This document shows positions 1 to 9,000 of a DNA stretch of 64,000 nt, one piece after another (the stretch's first letter is position 1; each line of letters begins with the position of its first letter). The notes under the pieces were generated by a model. It made no database searches. It had not been told where the DNA came from and saw nothing but the letters and a program-made list of their open reading frames with translations. The DNA comes from DATGKG01 sp963783145. GTDB taxonomy: Bacteria; Desulfobacterota; Binatia; Binatales; Binataceae. The stretch spans positions 124,001 through 188,000 of the forward strand of contig CAWAMM010000009.1 in NCBI GenBank assembly GCA_963783145.1, given 5' to 3'. Made by a program: the position numbers and the translations under genes.

Positions 1-118
1 GCTGACGGTGACTATACCGGAGCTGTCGATTATGTGAGGGGCATAGGTAAAAAGGTGTTTGCGGCATCCTTGTCGCATGGCGCTCAGCTCGCTGCTGTTG
101 TCAATACCTTCATTCCGC

Positions 119-565
119 TCAAGTCTGAATGGTTCGATGATTGTTATGACTGAGTCCGGCCTCTCCCTTGCCGATGCGCCGCGTCGTTGTATGAATCGCA
201 ACGCCTTTTGGCGCTCTGCGAAATCGTTTTGACCTCGGCACGGTAAGACGAACCACTTCCGGAACGACATCAGAGAGGCCAAGCAGGTCGAGCGCGCTTT
301 CATGCGAGACGATGGCGCTCTCCTTACCTGCCGCAAGCCACGCTGCGATCACGTCCTCGCGTGGCGAACTGGGGTATTCCCGGATTCGGTAAAGTCCCTT
401 CCGGACTCCAAGGAAACGGCCGGTCTTCGCGTGATGGGCAAGCAGCGCCCTACTGAAGCCACACGCCTGAGCTCGGGCGGTGGTGAAATATCCACCCTGC
501 TCGGAGGCGATTTCAAAAAGACGCGAGCTCGGGGATGCGGAACGGGCGGTTTCCTTGTCATGCAT
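119..565 (-). CDS. AbiEi-family antitoxin/regulator, C-terminally truncated
   Basis: The 148-residue protein matches the N-terminal antitoxin domain of AbiEi-type (type IV) toxin-antitoxin systems. An N-terminal winged-helix part (residues about 10-60, with YFTTARAQACGFSR and GLYRIREYPSSP) is followed by the typical SHESALDLLGLSDVVP segment (about 88-103) and VRLTVPRSKR. Family members usually run to about 200 residues; this one stops soon after HTTTRR, where a strand and a helical C-terminus are expected. In another minus-strand frame, positions 1 to about 160 stay open to the window edge and contain a plausible continuation (SAMRQGCRKHLF), so a frameshift near 140-170 is likely. A partner AbiEii nucleotidyltransferase would lie off the left edge. 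The fold call is firm; whether it is functional is doubtful. Confidence 0.7.
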   Translation of the reverse strand: MHDKETARSASPSSRLFEIASEQGGYFTTARAQACGFSRALLAHHAKTGRFLGVRKGLYRIREYPSSPREDVIAAWLAAGKESAIVSHESALDLLGLSDVVPEVVRLTVPRSKRFRRAPKGVAIHTTTRRIGKGEAGLSHNNHRTIQT

Positions 566-634
566 TAGTCAAATAATACTTGACTTTCGCGTGACATCAA
601 TGGGCTGCTCCTGAACATTTGCTACTACTCGCAC

Positions 635-1504
635 TCAACAATCATCCAAACTTACGCCCATTGGGAAATTCGTCGGGTCACGCCACCAGAGCAAAAAAGT
701 ATCTTCGTGATTTGCCCCAACTGCGACGGCAGCCAGGTTGGCCACTGCGATCTCCAGATCGCGGTACTGTAGTTTCGACGCGCCGGGAGGGGCCGCGCCA
801 CGACAGAGAAACACCGCACACGGCCACATACTAGCCGTACTTATTGCCGTCTCGAGTTCCTCCTCCGATGAGTCTCCACGCGTAAACGAATAGACCTCAT
901 TCTGGTAACTCACCCATTCCTTTCCCGCGGCGCTCAACATCTCGGGATGGTGGGACGTCACGCCGTCCAGCGTCATAAGAGTGTCCTGTCCGAATAGCCG
1001 ATAGTTCGGCGTGATGGCAAAAGCTCGCACGATCCTCGCCAGAATCCGAGCGGCCTTGAAATGTACCCCGAATATTTCATCCCGAAATTCTGTATAGCGC
1101 CTGGGATCCGTGTTCGGGTCCGTCAAGTTCTGGAGGTGATCGGGATCGATTCGCTTAGGCACGATCATGAAGAATGCGCCCGCGTGAAAATCGATGCGCT
1201 CAAGAGTCAGCTTCGCGAGGCTCGTTCCGTCAGCGAGTTCGCCGATCAGATAAGCTCTGGCGCGCTCAACGTTGGTGAGAAGTTTTACGACCGGCTGGAA
1301 TCCCGAGAAATCGAAGTCGCGAACCGATTCATAGATCTGATCGCTCGTGAATTGGAATCTCTCATCTCCCCAGCCAACTCGAAGTGTAAGAGCATCCGAG
1401 ACTTCTTCGTCACCAACTTGAAGATGACGCTCTTCCCGTATGCGTCCCGTTGCCTCGCTCAAACTCTGGCTGAATCGAAGCAATGTTTTCGTGTCGGTAG
1501 TCAT
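635..1504 (-). CDS. Hypothetical protein, about 289 residues
   Basis: I do not recognise this protein. I take the start at MTTDTKTLLRFSQSL (1504) because the 30 residues upstream (start 1594) look non-coding; no strong ribosome binding site settles the choice. There is no signal peptide or membrane segment. The sequence is a mixed alpha/beta soluble protein with a Trp-rich C-terminus (LLWWRDPTNFPMG) and a central HHPEMLSAAGKEWVSYQNEVY segment. It sits between the AbiEi-like gene and the Imm35-like gene in a stretch that looks less GC-rich than the housekeeping genes, which fits an accessory region. Confidence 0.55.
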   Translation of the reverse strand: MTTDTKTLLRFSQSLSEATGRIREERHLQVGDEEVSDALTLRVGWGDERFQFTSDQIYESVRDFDFSGFQPVVKLLTNVERARAYLIGELADGTSLAKLTLERIDFHAGAFFMIVPKRIDPDHLQNLTDPNTDPRRYTEFRDEIFGVHFKAARILARIVRAFAITPNYRLFGQDTLMTLDGVTSHHPEMLSAAGKEWVSYQNEVYSFTRGDSSEEELETAISTASMWPCAVFLCRGAAPPGASKLQYRDLEIAVANLAAVAVGANHEDTFLLWWRDPTNFPMGVSLDDC

Positions 1505-1773
1505 TGGTCGTTCAATTCCACGAGACGAGTGACGTGTCACGTTTCCAAAACACGCAAAGCGCTGCGCGGAGCGTGTCTGCGATTTTGACGTCACTCGGGG
1601 ACGTCGGACAACAGGTCCAGCGAGGTTGGAAAGTTGGTCGGGCCGGTTGACGGGATAGGGGCTAACCGGAAAATTTGGTCCGGTCTGGTTTTCTCGAATC
1701 AGAACCCTCCGTACGACGTCCCGTCAAAACCGGCCACCTGTGATTCTCGACGCTCCGAGCGGTTTGATCTAGC

Positions 1774-2361
1774 ATGTCCAATCACGCAGCCATGCTTAAG
1801 CAACCATTGACCAAAGCCGAGGCATTGGAACTCCTTCGACGGAAGATCCCGTCCGACTGCGACGTTATGGACGATGCAACCATCGAACGCCCTTATGGTT
1901 GGCTGTTTTTCTACCAAACCAAGCGTTTTATTGAAACGCGCGACTGGCAGGACGGGTTAATAGGTTCGGGCGGCATTTTAGTCGAGAAGCATGGCGGGCG
2001 CTGCGTCGAGTTTGGAAGTGGGCACCGCGCCGAGGTCAATCTTAAGATCTATGAAGCTGGCTACCTCGACCATGACAACTTCGACTTAGTCATTAGCGCC
2101 GTTTCAAACCTCGAAGAAGCAATAGATCTCTTGTTAAGGCTGGATATCGTGTTCGTCAAGCCAGAGGTGGCGTATGGAGAGACCTGGCGCATTGCCACTA
2201 GATATTCCCCTGCGCAACTTAGAGAACGGCTCTCGAAACTGCCCTGTAGGTTCAACCTCGGTCGCCTTTACCGCTACTACAGAGCCCTTGAGCGTATGAA
2301 AAACAGTCGCTGTTTGAAATACGAGCTGCTTCCCAACGCTGGATTGCGCAATGAGATTTAG
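1774..2361 (+). CDS. Imm35/YrhB-like immunity-domain protein with C-terminal extension
   Basis: Residues about 12-95 match the Imm35 (YrhB-type) immunity fold found beside polymorphic toxins. The landmarks are LTKAEALELLRRKI, a Glu-Arg-Pro-Tyr-Gly-Trp-Leu-Phe-Phe-Tyr-Gln core (ERPYGWLFFYQ), then GSGGILVEKHGG and FGSG. The remaining ~100 residues (DLVISAVSNLEEAIDLLLRL onward) are an extension I do not recognise; it looks helical and charged. No cognate toxin, secretion gene or Rhs/CDI-type protein is nearby, so it is an orphan here and may protect against a neighbour's toxin or serve as a stand-alone chaperone-like protein. That role is inference; the domain match is the stronger claim. Confidence 0.6.
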   Translation: MSNHAAMLKQPLTKAEALELLRRKIPSDCDVMDDATIERPYGWLFFYQTKRFIETRDWQDGLIGSGGILVEKHGGRCVEFGSGHRAEVNLKIYEAGYLDHDNFDLVISAVSNLEEAIDLLLRLDIVFVKPEVAYGETWRIATRYSPAQLRERLSKLPCRFNLGRLYRYYRALERMKNSRCLKYELLPNAGLRNEI

Positions 2362-2466
2362 CCCACTACGAATTTTTCTGAAAGAATATCCGGAATTACC
2401 CATCGCCCGCAGGTAGGAACAGTTGTTAGACCGCGTGTCTTGGAGTCGCTGCGAAGCGTCCACGCG
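2361..2466 (+). repeat. Dispersed direct repeat, copy 1 (left of the arsenic operon)
   Basis: About 105 bp beginning at the stop codon of the Imm35-like gene. It recurs in the same orientation at 4726-4828 with roughly 80 % identity by eye. The best-conserved core is TTAGACCGCGTGTCTTGGA in this copy and CTAGACCGCGTGTCTTGGA in the other. The two copies flank the acr3-arsR block. I see no coding function; short minus-strand frames across both copies look like shadows. Confidence 0.65.
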
Positions 2467-2469
2467 ATA

Positions 2470-3546
2470 TCAGTCCTGCGATGGTGAAAAATACCTGCTT
2501 TGCGCCTGGCGCGCGAAATCCACTAACCCGATCATTACTGGAACCTCGATGAGCGGCCCGATCACCGCGGCAAAGGCCGCTCCGCTGTTGATCCCAAAAG
2601 TCGCGATGGCAACCGCAATCGCAAGTTCGAAATTGTTCGAAGCCGCGGTGAATGACAGGGTCGCGCATTGCGGGTAGGTCGCTCCAACTCGCCGGCTCAA
2701 TGCGAACGAAACCACAAACATGGTTCCGAAATAGAGCAAAAGTGGAATTGCGATTCGCACCACATCGAACGGCATCCGAACAATCGCGCCGCCCTTGATC
2801 GAGAACATCACCACGATGGTGAAAAGCAGGAACGTAAGTGTCAGCGGGCTGATTTTCGGAATGAACCGCTGCCGGTACCACACCTTCCCCTTGAGCGTGG
2901 TTAAAACTTTCCACGTTGCGAGACCGGCGATGAATGGGATCCCGAGGTAAATGCCGACGCTCTCAGCGATCTGACCGATGGTGACATGGACGATTGCACC
3001 GCCGAGCCCGAGCCATCGCGGGAGCACGGTGATGAACAGGTAGGCGTAAATCGAGAAGAACAACACCTGGAAAATCGAGTTGAAGGCTACCAGTCCCGCG
3101 CAGTAGTCCGCATCGCCATTGGCTAGATCGTTCCACACGATTACCATCGCGATGCATCGTGCGAGGCCGATCATGATCAGCCCGACCATGTATTCCGGTC
3201 GATCCCGCAGAAAGATCACCGCCAGCCCGAACATCAGGATCGGTCCTATGATCCAGTTCTGTACCATCGACAAGGCGAGGATTTTCCAGTCGCGAAAAAC
3301 GTCGCCGAGTTCGTCGTAGTTCACCTTCGCCAGCGGGGGATACATCATGAGGATGAGCCCGATCGCGATAGGTATCGAGGTTGTGCCGACACTCATCCGA
3401 GCGAAGGCTCCTTTGACCCTGGGGAAGATCGCGCCGATCGCCACCCCAACCGCCATCGCGAGGAAGATCCAGACTGTGAGATAGCGATCGAGGAACGAGA
3501 GCCTGCGCGCCGGGAGTGTCTCGGTTAGCGACAACGTCGCACTCAT
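2470..3546 (-). CDS. acr3: Arsenite efflux permease Acr3
   Basis: This is a 358-residue polytopic membrane protein of the Acr3 family, which expels arsenite (and in some members antimonite) across the inner membrane using the proton-motive force. About ten hydrophobic segments are visible. The family's conserved motifs are intact: LARCIAMVIVWNDLANGD, which holds the essential cysteine (about residue 130), and FTAASNNFELAIAVAIATFG near the C-terminus. Length is normal for the family. It is the distal gene of an arsR-led operon on the minus strand, separated from arsR by a 128-bp gap that carries a remnant of arsI. Expression should be induced by arsenite through ArsR acting on the promoter at 4060-4099. 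Confidence 0.93.
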   Translation of the reverse strand: MSATLSLTETLPARRLSFLDRYLTVWIFLAMAVGVAIGAIFPRVKGAFARMSVGTTSIPIAIGLILMMYPPLAKVNYDELGDVFRDWKILALSMVQNWIIGPILMFGLAVIFLRDRPEYMVGLIMIGLARCIAMVIVWNDLANGDADYCAGLVAFNSIFQVLFFSIYAYLFITVLPRWLGLGGAIVHVTIGQIAESVGIYLGIPFIAGLATWKVLTTLKGKVWYRQRFIPKISPLTLTFLLFTIVVMFSIKGGAIVRMPFDVVRIAIPLLLYFGTMFVVSFALSRRVGATYPQCATLSFTAASNNFELAIAVAIATFGINSGAAFAAVIGPLIEVPVMIGLVDFARQAQSRYFSPSQD

Positions 3547-3612
3547 GGAGTAGCCGCGCGCCTCATTTCCTCGTCCTTTCTGACGGCTTCGGAACCTAGT
3601 CCGCGAGGGTTT

Positions 3613-3678
3613 TTATCTTTCCGATTTCCTCAAGTCGCTGTCGAAGCTGACTCTGACGTGGGCGTGAAATCGCTTCAT
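3613..3678 (-). pseudogene. arsI: Remnant of arsI (C-As lyase, VOC fold), N-terminus only
   Basis: A start codon overlaps the arsR stop (ATGA) and is preceded by GGAGGG. The frame reads MKRFHAHVRV, which matches the start of ArsI/CadI-type VOC proteins (MKRFHVHVxV), then runs out at a stop after 21 codons. ArsI is normally about 130-170 residues and cleaves organoarsenicals. In another frame downstream an open stretch ends SQLRQRLEEIGKIKTLAD, which looks like the C-terminal tail of a different or deleted gene. I infer an internal deletion that removed most of a third operon gene between arsR and acr3. The N-terminal match is short, so this is suggestive only. Confidence 0.45.
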
Positions 3679-4061
3679 ACGGTTACCCTCCGATTCTTCT
3701 TTGACTTGATGGTGGTTTTTTCCGGCGCGCATTCGGGACCGCAACTCTGCCCAACCGCGGGACTGCATAGCTCCGGGTGCCCGCCGCAGCAGTTCTCCGT
3801 CAGGTAGCCGAGCAGATCGTTCATCGCCTTGAAGTTGGCGCGGTAGATAATCGACCGGCTCTCGCGCCGCGAGGTGACCATGCCCGCGAACCTGAGTTGG
3901 TTCAGGTGAAACGACATGGTGGGTGAGGGCTGCGCCAGCCGCGAGCCGATCTCGCCGGCCGGGAGCCCTGCGGGACCTTTTTGGACTAACATCCGAAAGA
4001 TGTCGAGCCGGGTTTCCTGCGCCAGCGCACCCAGCGCCGCGATTACGGTTGACTTCTTCAT
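3675..4061 (-). CDS. arsR: Arsenic-responsive repressor ArsR
   Basis: A 128-residue ArsR/SmtB winged-helix repressor. The DNA-recognition region is PTMSFHLNQLRFAGMVTSRRE (about 48-68). The metalloid site is not the classical alpha-3 CxC; instead a C-terminal cysteine cluster ENCCGGHPELC (about 90-100) is present, followed by further cysteines (SCGPEC), as in the Acidithiobacillus-type ArsR that binds As(III) with three C-terminal cysteines. It is the first gene of the operon with the arsI remnant and acr3. The palindrome over its own start region suggests autoregulation. Confidence 0.9.
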   Translation of the reverse strand: MKKSTVIAALGALAQETRLDIFRMLVQKGPAGLPAGEIGSRLAQPSPTMSFHLNQLRFAGMVTSRRESRSIIYRANFKAMNDLLGYLTENCCGGHPELCSPAVGQSCGPECAPEKTTIKSKKNRRVTV

Positions 4062-4099
4062 AGTTTAATACTTTTAAAACTATCGTATATCAATGTCAA
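4060..4099 (-). promoter_or_regulatory. arsR promoter with ArsR operator palindrome
   Basis: On the minus strand a perfect -35 TTGACA (4094-4099) lies 17 bp upstream of a weak -10 TAAAAG (4071-4076). An inverted repeat, ATAGTTT at 4060-4066 and AAACTAT at 4077-4083, overlaps the -10 and the arsR start codon. A repressor bound there would block polymerase. The leader would be extremely short and no Shine-Dalgarno is visible, so arsR may be translated from a nearly leaderless mRNA. Confidence 0.65.
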
Positions 4100-4248
4100 G
4101 AGTGCACGAGTCAAACCAGTCCAGCCGGAATATCCATTCGCGAACGCTGACCTTCGGTTAGGACAACGGTCATCAGATAGGCGGCGGGGGATGAAGCTCC
4201 GCGCCGCAGCGGTTGTGCTGATCTGGCGGTTTCGCTACTTTCGCGGCA

Positions 4249-4655
4249 ATGCGACTCGGCAGGAGCACCTTTCTCGCCGTCATTTTGGCCGTTTCATTAG
4301 CCGAAGCGGTTGTGCTTGCCCGGGGCGCCTCGGCCAATGTGCTATGGGGCTACTGGCAAATCGGCCCTCAGGCATCCAGACCGACACCGACCGAAACCGC
4401 GAGCGCGACTGCTACTGCGAGCGCGACGCTACTGCGAGCGCGACCGCTACCACCACCGCTACCCAGACGGCGACGCCCACCGCAACCGCGACCACCGTTT
4501 GCCTCCTTAATCTTGACGGTGGCTGTGCTGCTTGCGTTGGAAACAACAGCGTATGTATCGATGCATGTGACAAGTCATGCTCTCCTGGGCGCGCCGGATT
4601 CATCGCCTGCACAGCACAGAATTCGAGGTGTAGCTGCCTATGCGAATCACCATAG
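4249..4655 (+). pseudogene. Secreted Cys-rich protein with Ala/Thr linker, broken by a 1-base deletion
   Basis: The upstream frame gives a signal peptide (MRLGRSTFLAVILAVSLAEAVV) and the start of an Ala/Thr/Ser linker (PTPTETASATATASAT), then drifts into Arg/Pro nonsense. The next frame picks up exactly there with ATASATATTTATQTATPT, then a Cys-rich domain of about 50 residues (LDGGCAACVGNNSVCIDAC through CSCLCESP) and a stop at 4655. The break lies in an 18-bp tandem repeat: units at 4399-4416 and 4434-4451 are 18 bp, but the middle unit (4417-4433) is 17 bp, missing one T (ACTGCT versus ACGCT). Restoring it joins the halves. This may be a real mutation, a sequencing error or phase variation. 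The function of the Cys-rich domain is unknown. Confidence 0.6.
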
Positions 4656-4725
4656 TGGTCCTGCAAATTTGGCTACCCTACACCCCAAAATAGGCCAGTA
4701 GCGTACCTTCGGCATCGCAAAATCA

Positions 4726-4828
4726 GCCCACCACGAATTTTCTGCAAGAATCTCTGGAATTCCGCATCGCCCGTATGTAGAACCAGTTGCTAGACCGCGT
4801 GTCTTGGACCCGCAGCGACGCCTCCGCG
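4726..4828 (+). repeat. Dispersed direct repeat, copy 2 (right of the arsenic operon)
   Basis: Second copy of the ~105-bp repeat found at 2361-2466, same orientation, with small indels. It sits just upstream of the secreted protein gene starting at 4863, so it may hold that gene's promoter. With copy 1 it brackets acr3, arsR and the frameshifted gene. Confidence 0.65.
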
Positions 4829-4862
4829 CTCTCGGCATGGCACGCTATCGAGGGAGAATGGA

Positions 4863-5681
4863 ATGAAAAACCACCCCTTAAAGACACTGGTCCTGGCCCT
4901 GGGGGTTTCTGTGGCCGCGGCCGCCATGTCGGCGTCGGCGAACGCAGGTTCGCTGCGCCAGGGTTCGACCGCCTCCAGCGGCGCAGTCGTCGGATCACGG
5001 CCGGCTGCCGACGGAATCGAAACCCAGATCCCGCCGGTTGATCTTTGCCCTCCGGGTACCGGCCCTGGAGACCTCTGCAACACCGTAAGCGACGGCGACA
5101 ACATAATCCGCCTGATCAACCCCAACGGCTCCGGCAACGGCAATCTGGCCGGCGCCAAAACCCAGACCGTGTGCGCCATGCTCTATATCTTCGATGATGA
5201 CCAGGAGATGGGCGAGTGCTGCGGATGCCCGCTGAGTTCCACCCAGCTCGCGACCTTTTCGGTGCAGAACAACCTGACCTCGGACTGGGGTCTCCAGGGT
5301 GGACCGGAGGGTCTCAATGGCTTCCCTGGCGAAACCTCCGTCGGATCGTTCGCGGTGGTTGCGGCGGCGCCCAATACCACCGCCTGCACCGGTGGCGGAG
5401 GCGGCGCGGCCTGCAACGGCGGTTGCGATCCGACCGACCTCCCGGGCTATAGCGTGACCAGTGCGAACAACCTGCTGGGCAGCATCACCCACGATCAGAT
5501 CATCGTCACTCCCATCCTTAGTACCACTTCGGCTGAAGCAATTGCGGGGGTAACGGAAACCGCGCTGACGGATGACTCCGGCGGCGAGCCGATCAACCTC
5601 ATCTATCTGCAGACCCAGTGTGGCGCGCTGGTTGGCAATGGCACCGGCGGCGGAATCTGCAACTGCCCGACCGAGGGGTAA
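4863..5681 (+). CDS. Exported hypothetical protein with conserved Cys cluster
   Basis: A 272-residue protein with a clear signal peptide (KTLVLALGVSVAAAAMSASANA, cleavage near residue 28). The mature part has a Cys-rich core with TVCAMLYIFDDDQEMGECCGCP (about 103-124), then a Gly/Asn/Thr-rich C-terminus with further cysteine pairs (CTGGGGGAACNGGC; ICNCPTEG at the end). It is likely periplasmic or surface-exposed and disulfide-bonded. I recognise no enzyme family. The start at 4863 is preceded by GAGGGAGAATGGA. It is one of three Cys-rich exported proteins in the window, with 4249-4655 and 52768-53505. Confidence 0.7.
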   Translation: MKNHPLKTLVLALGVSVAAAAMSASANAGSLRQGSTASSGAVVGSRPAADGIETQIPPVDLCPPGTGPGDLCNTVSDGDNIIRLINPNGSGNGNLAGAKTQTVCAMLYIFDDDQEMGECCGCPLSSTQLATFSVQNNLTSDWGLQGGPEGLNGFPGETSVGSFAVVAAAPNTTACTGGGGGAACNGGCDPTDLPGYSVTSANNLLGSITHDQIIVTPILSTTSAEAIAGVTETALTDDSGGEPINLIYLQTQCGALVGNGTGGGICNCPTEG

Positions 5682-6037
5682 GCTTCCTGCTCCTGGCCGG
5701 AATCGGCCGGTTCGGCGACTGGCCGGCCATGTTTTATGCACTCGTGCTGCGAGGCCGGAAGCCGAGAACCGTGTTCGTTCCCTAGCGATTCGCATGCCGG
5801 CTCTTCCCTCTCAATGCTGACGCATTGTTAGCAGAGTAAGGATTCCCCACCCGCCTCCGCCATCGGGGACGGGGCCGGTTCGATTCGGATGACGCGCGGT
5901 CGCGAGCCCGCACGTCCGGCCATTGAGTCCAGGCAGAATGCGCCTCCCAGTCAGTGCGGCGGCGCCGCCGGCTCGGGCTGTCCGTTAACTGGGTCGGATG
6001 ATACAAACAGGCCAGCCCCATCGCCGGGTAAAGGGCA
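5682..6037. other. Intergenic region, no feature seen
   Basis: About 355 bp between the exported protein and the cyclase gene. Frames here are shadows of the cyclase gene or lack start signals. It presumably holds the promoter of the cyclase gene, but no clear -35/-10 pair stands out. Confidence 0.4.
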
Positions 6038-9000
6038 ATGCATTGTTCGAAATGCGGAAATGACAACCGCGAGGGCCGCAAGTTTTGTGCTAAATGCGCC
6101 GCTCCACTGGCACGCTTGTGTCCACAATGCGGCGCTTCCAATGAGCCCGGGGAGGATTTCTGTGGCGAATGCGCCGCCGCGCTCGGGCCAGCTCGAACGG
6201 CCTCAGCAGCGCGGTCCAGCGATTCCCCGATTCGTGTAGCGGAGACGCCTGCTCCTGAAAATCTCGACGGCGAGCGCAAGACCGTTACCGCGCTGTTCGC
6301 CGACATCAAGGGCTCCACCGAGATGATGGAGGACCTCGATCCCGAGCAGGCGCGCGCCATCATCGATCCCGCCCTCGAGCTGATGATGGAAGCCGTCCAT
6401 CGCTATGACGGTTATGTCGTGCAGTCCACCGGCGATGGCATCTTCGCGTTGTTCGGCGCGCCCGTCGCGCACGAGGACCATCCGCAACGCGCGCTCTATG
6501 CGGCACTCAGGATGCAGGAAGAGTTGCGCCGCTATTCGGCGAAAGTGGTCGCCGACGGCGGCACTCCGATCCAGGGGCGCATCGGCATCAACACCGGCGA
6601 AGTGGTGGTGCGCTCGATCCATACCGGGGCGGGGCACGTCGAGTACACGCCGATTGGGCACATGACTAATCTCGCCTCGCGGATGCAGGCCGCCGCTCCG
6701 GTAGGGTCGGTCGCGGTCACCGAAGCCACGCGCAAGCTGTGCGAGGGCTATTTCGTTCTAAAGGCGCTCGGCGCAACCAAGGTCAAAGGCGTCAGCGAGC
6801 CAGTGAATGTTTATGAGGTGACCGGGCTTGGCCCGATCCGCACGCGGCTTCAGCGCTCGGCAGGGCGCGGGTTGGTGAAGTTCGTTGGACGCCAGCGCGA
6901 GATGGACGCGATGAAGCATGCCGCCGAGCAGGCCAAAGCCGGACACGGCCAGATCGTGGCCGCGATGGCCGAAGCCGGAGTCGGCAAGTCGCGCCTCTTG
7001 TTAGAATTCAAGGCGGTCTCGCAATCGGGATGGATGGTACTGGAGGCGTTTTCGGTTTCGCATGGCAAGGCGAGCGCCTATCTTCCGCTAATCGATCTGT
7101 TGCACGGCTATTTCGAAATAGGCTCGGAAGACGACAGCCGGCGCCGAAGACAAAAGATCCTGGGAAAATTGTTGGAGCTGGATCGCGCTTTGGAAGATAC
7201 CGTGGCCTACCTCTATGCGCTGCTGGGAATCGTCGAAGGCGAGGACCCGCTGATGCAGATGGATGCGCAAATCAAGCAACGCCGGACCTTCGAAGCGATC
7301 AAACGGTTGTTGCTGCGCGAATCGCTCAATCAGCCGCTGATGGTGATCTTCGAAGACCTGCACTGGATCGATGAACAGACCCAGGAATTTTTGAATCTAC
7401 TCGCCGATTCGATCGGCACTGCGAAAATTCTCCTGCTGGTGAATTATCGGCCCGAGTATTCGCATCATTGGAACAGTAAGACCTACTACACCCAGCTCCG
7501 ACTCGACCCGCTGGGTGTGGAAAGCGCGCAAGAAATGCTGGCCTCGATGTTGGGCGACGGCCAGGATCTGGTTGCGCTCAAAAGCCTTATCATCGAACGG
7601 ACCGAGGGCAATCCGTTTTTCATGGAAGAGACGGTGGAGGTGCTGCTCGATGACGGTGCGCTGGTGCGCAATGGCAGTATCCGGCTGGTCAAGCCACTGG
7701 TGGAGTTGAAGATTCCGCCCACGGTGCAGGATATCCTCGCCTCGCGCATCGATCGTCTGGCGCCGGCGGAAAAGGATTTGCTGCAAACGCTGGCGGTAAT
7801 CGGAAGAGATTTTGCGCTCGGCCTTGTGCAAAAAGTGATTACCCGGCCGCCGGAAGAGCTCAACCGCATGCTGCATACTCTCCAACTGGCCGAGTTCATC
7901 TACGAACAACCCGCTGCCGGCGATATCGAGTACACCTTCAAGCACGCGCTCACCCAGGAAGTCGCCTACAAGTCGCTGCTGGCCGAGCGCCGCAAGGTCC
8001 TTCACGAGCGGGTCGGGTTCGCCCTCGAGGAATCATTCGCTCAATCAATCGACGACCATCTGAGCGAACTCGCTCACCACTATGCGCGCAGCGGTAATTC
8101 CGAAAAGGCGGTCGAGTTTCTGCGCCGCGCCGCGATCCAGTCGCTGCGCCGCTCGGCCTACCGCGAAGCGAGTGCCTATCTGACCTCGGCGATAGACCTG
8201 GTGCGCGCCACCCCCGAAAGCGCAGCCCGCACCCATAGCGAACTGGTCCTGCTGAACATTCTTGGTCAGGTCACCAATACGTTGGAGGGCTGGGACAGCG
8301 CGGAGGTTGAGCGCACCTATACGCGCGCGGTCGAGCTCGCCGAGCGCGTTGACGATCCAATCCAAACGCTAGGCGCCCTCACCGGAAAATGGTCGATCCA
8401 TCTGATCAAGGGAGAAATGGCTATCGCGGTTCCGCTGGTCGAGCGCATCCGCGAATACGGCGCGCGGAGCGGCGTCCCCGCTTTGTCAATCGCGTCACAT
8501 TTCCCACTCGGAAACAATATGTTTTACATCGGCGATTTTGCACGGTCGTATGCACACGCGGAGCAGGGGCTGGCCGCGTATTCCACGGACCTCGAAAATC
8601 CCGGTCTCTGGGTCGGCGACGTCAGTATGTTTGGCTACATCTATTCCGCACTGAGTTCATGGTGCCTCGGATATCCCGAGCGTGCGTTCGCGACGATCAG
8701 GAAAGCGGCCGCGCTGGCTGAACGCAGGCCCAACCGGATGGATCTGCTGGTCGTCAGGGCTGCGGAAAATGATCTGAGCGCATGGACCCAAGACCTCGCG
8801 GCAGTCCGGCGCTATTCGAACGCGATTATCGAGATAGGATTCGCGCACGGCTTCACCTCGGGCTTCCTGCCGACCGCGCGCGCACGACTCGGATGGCTGA
8901 GTGCTCGCACCGATGCCCCCAGGACCGCGCTCGGCGAAATCGAAGGCGCCCTCGCCGAGGCCGAACGACAGCGAGACATGATCGCGATCATGTCAGTCAT

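Noticed and set aside
4191..4248. Upstream start for the Cys-rich protein in the same frame as its C-terminal part
   Set aside because: Translates to MKLRAAAVVLIWRFRYFRGN and on without a proper signal peptide or linker; the signal peptide is in the 4249 frame.
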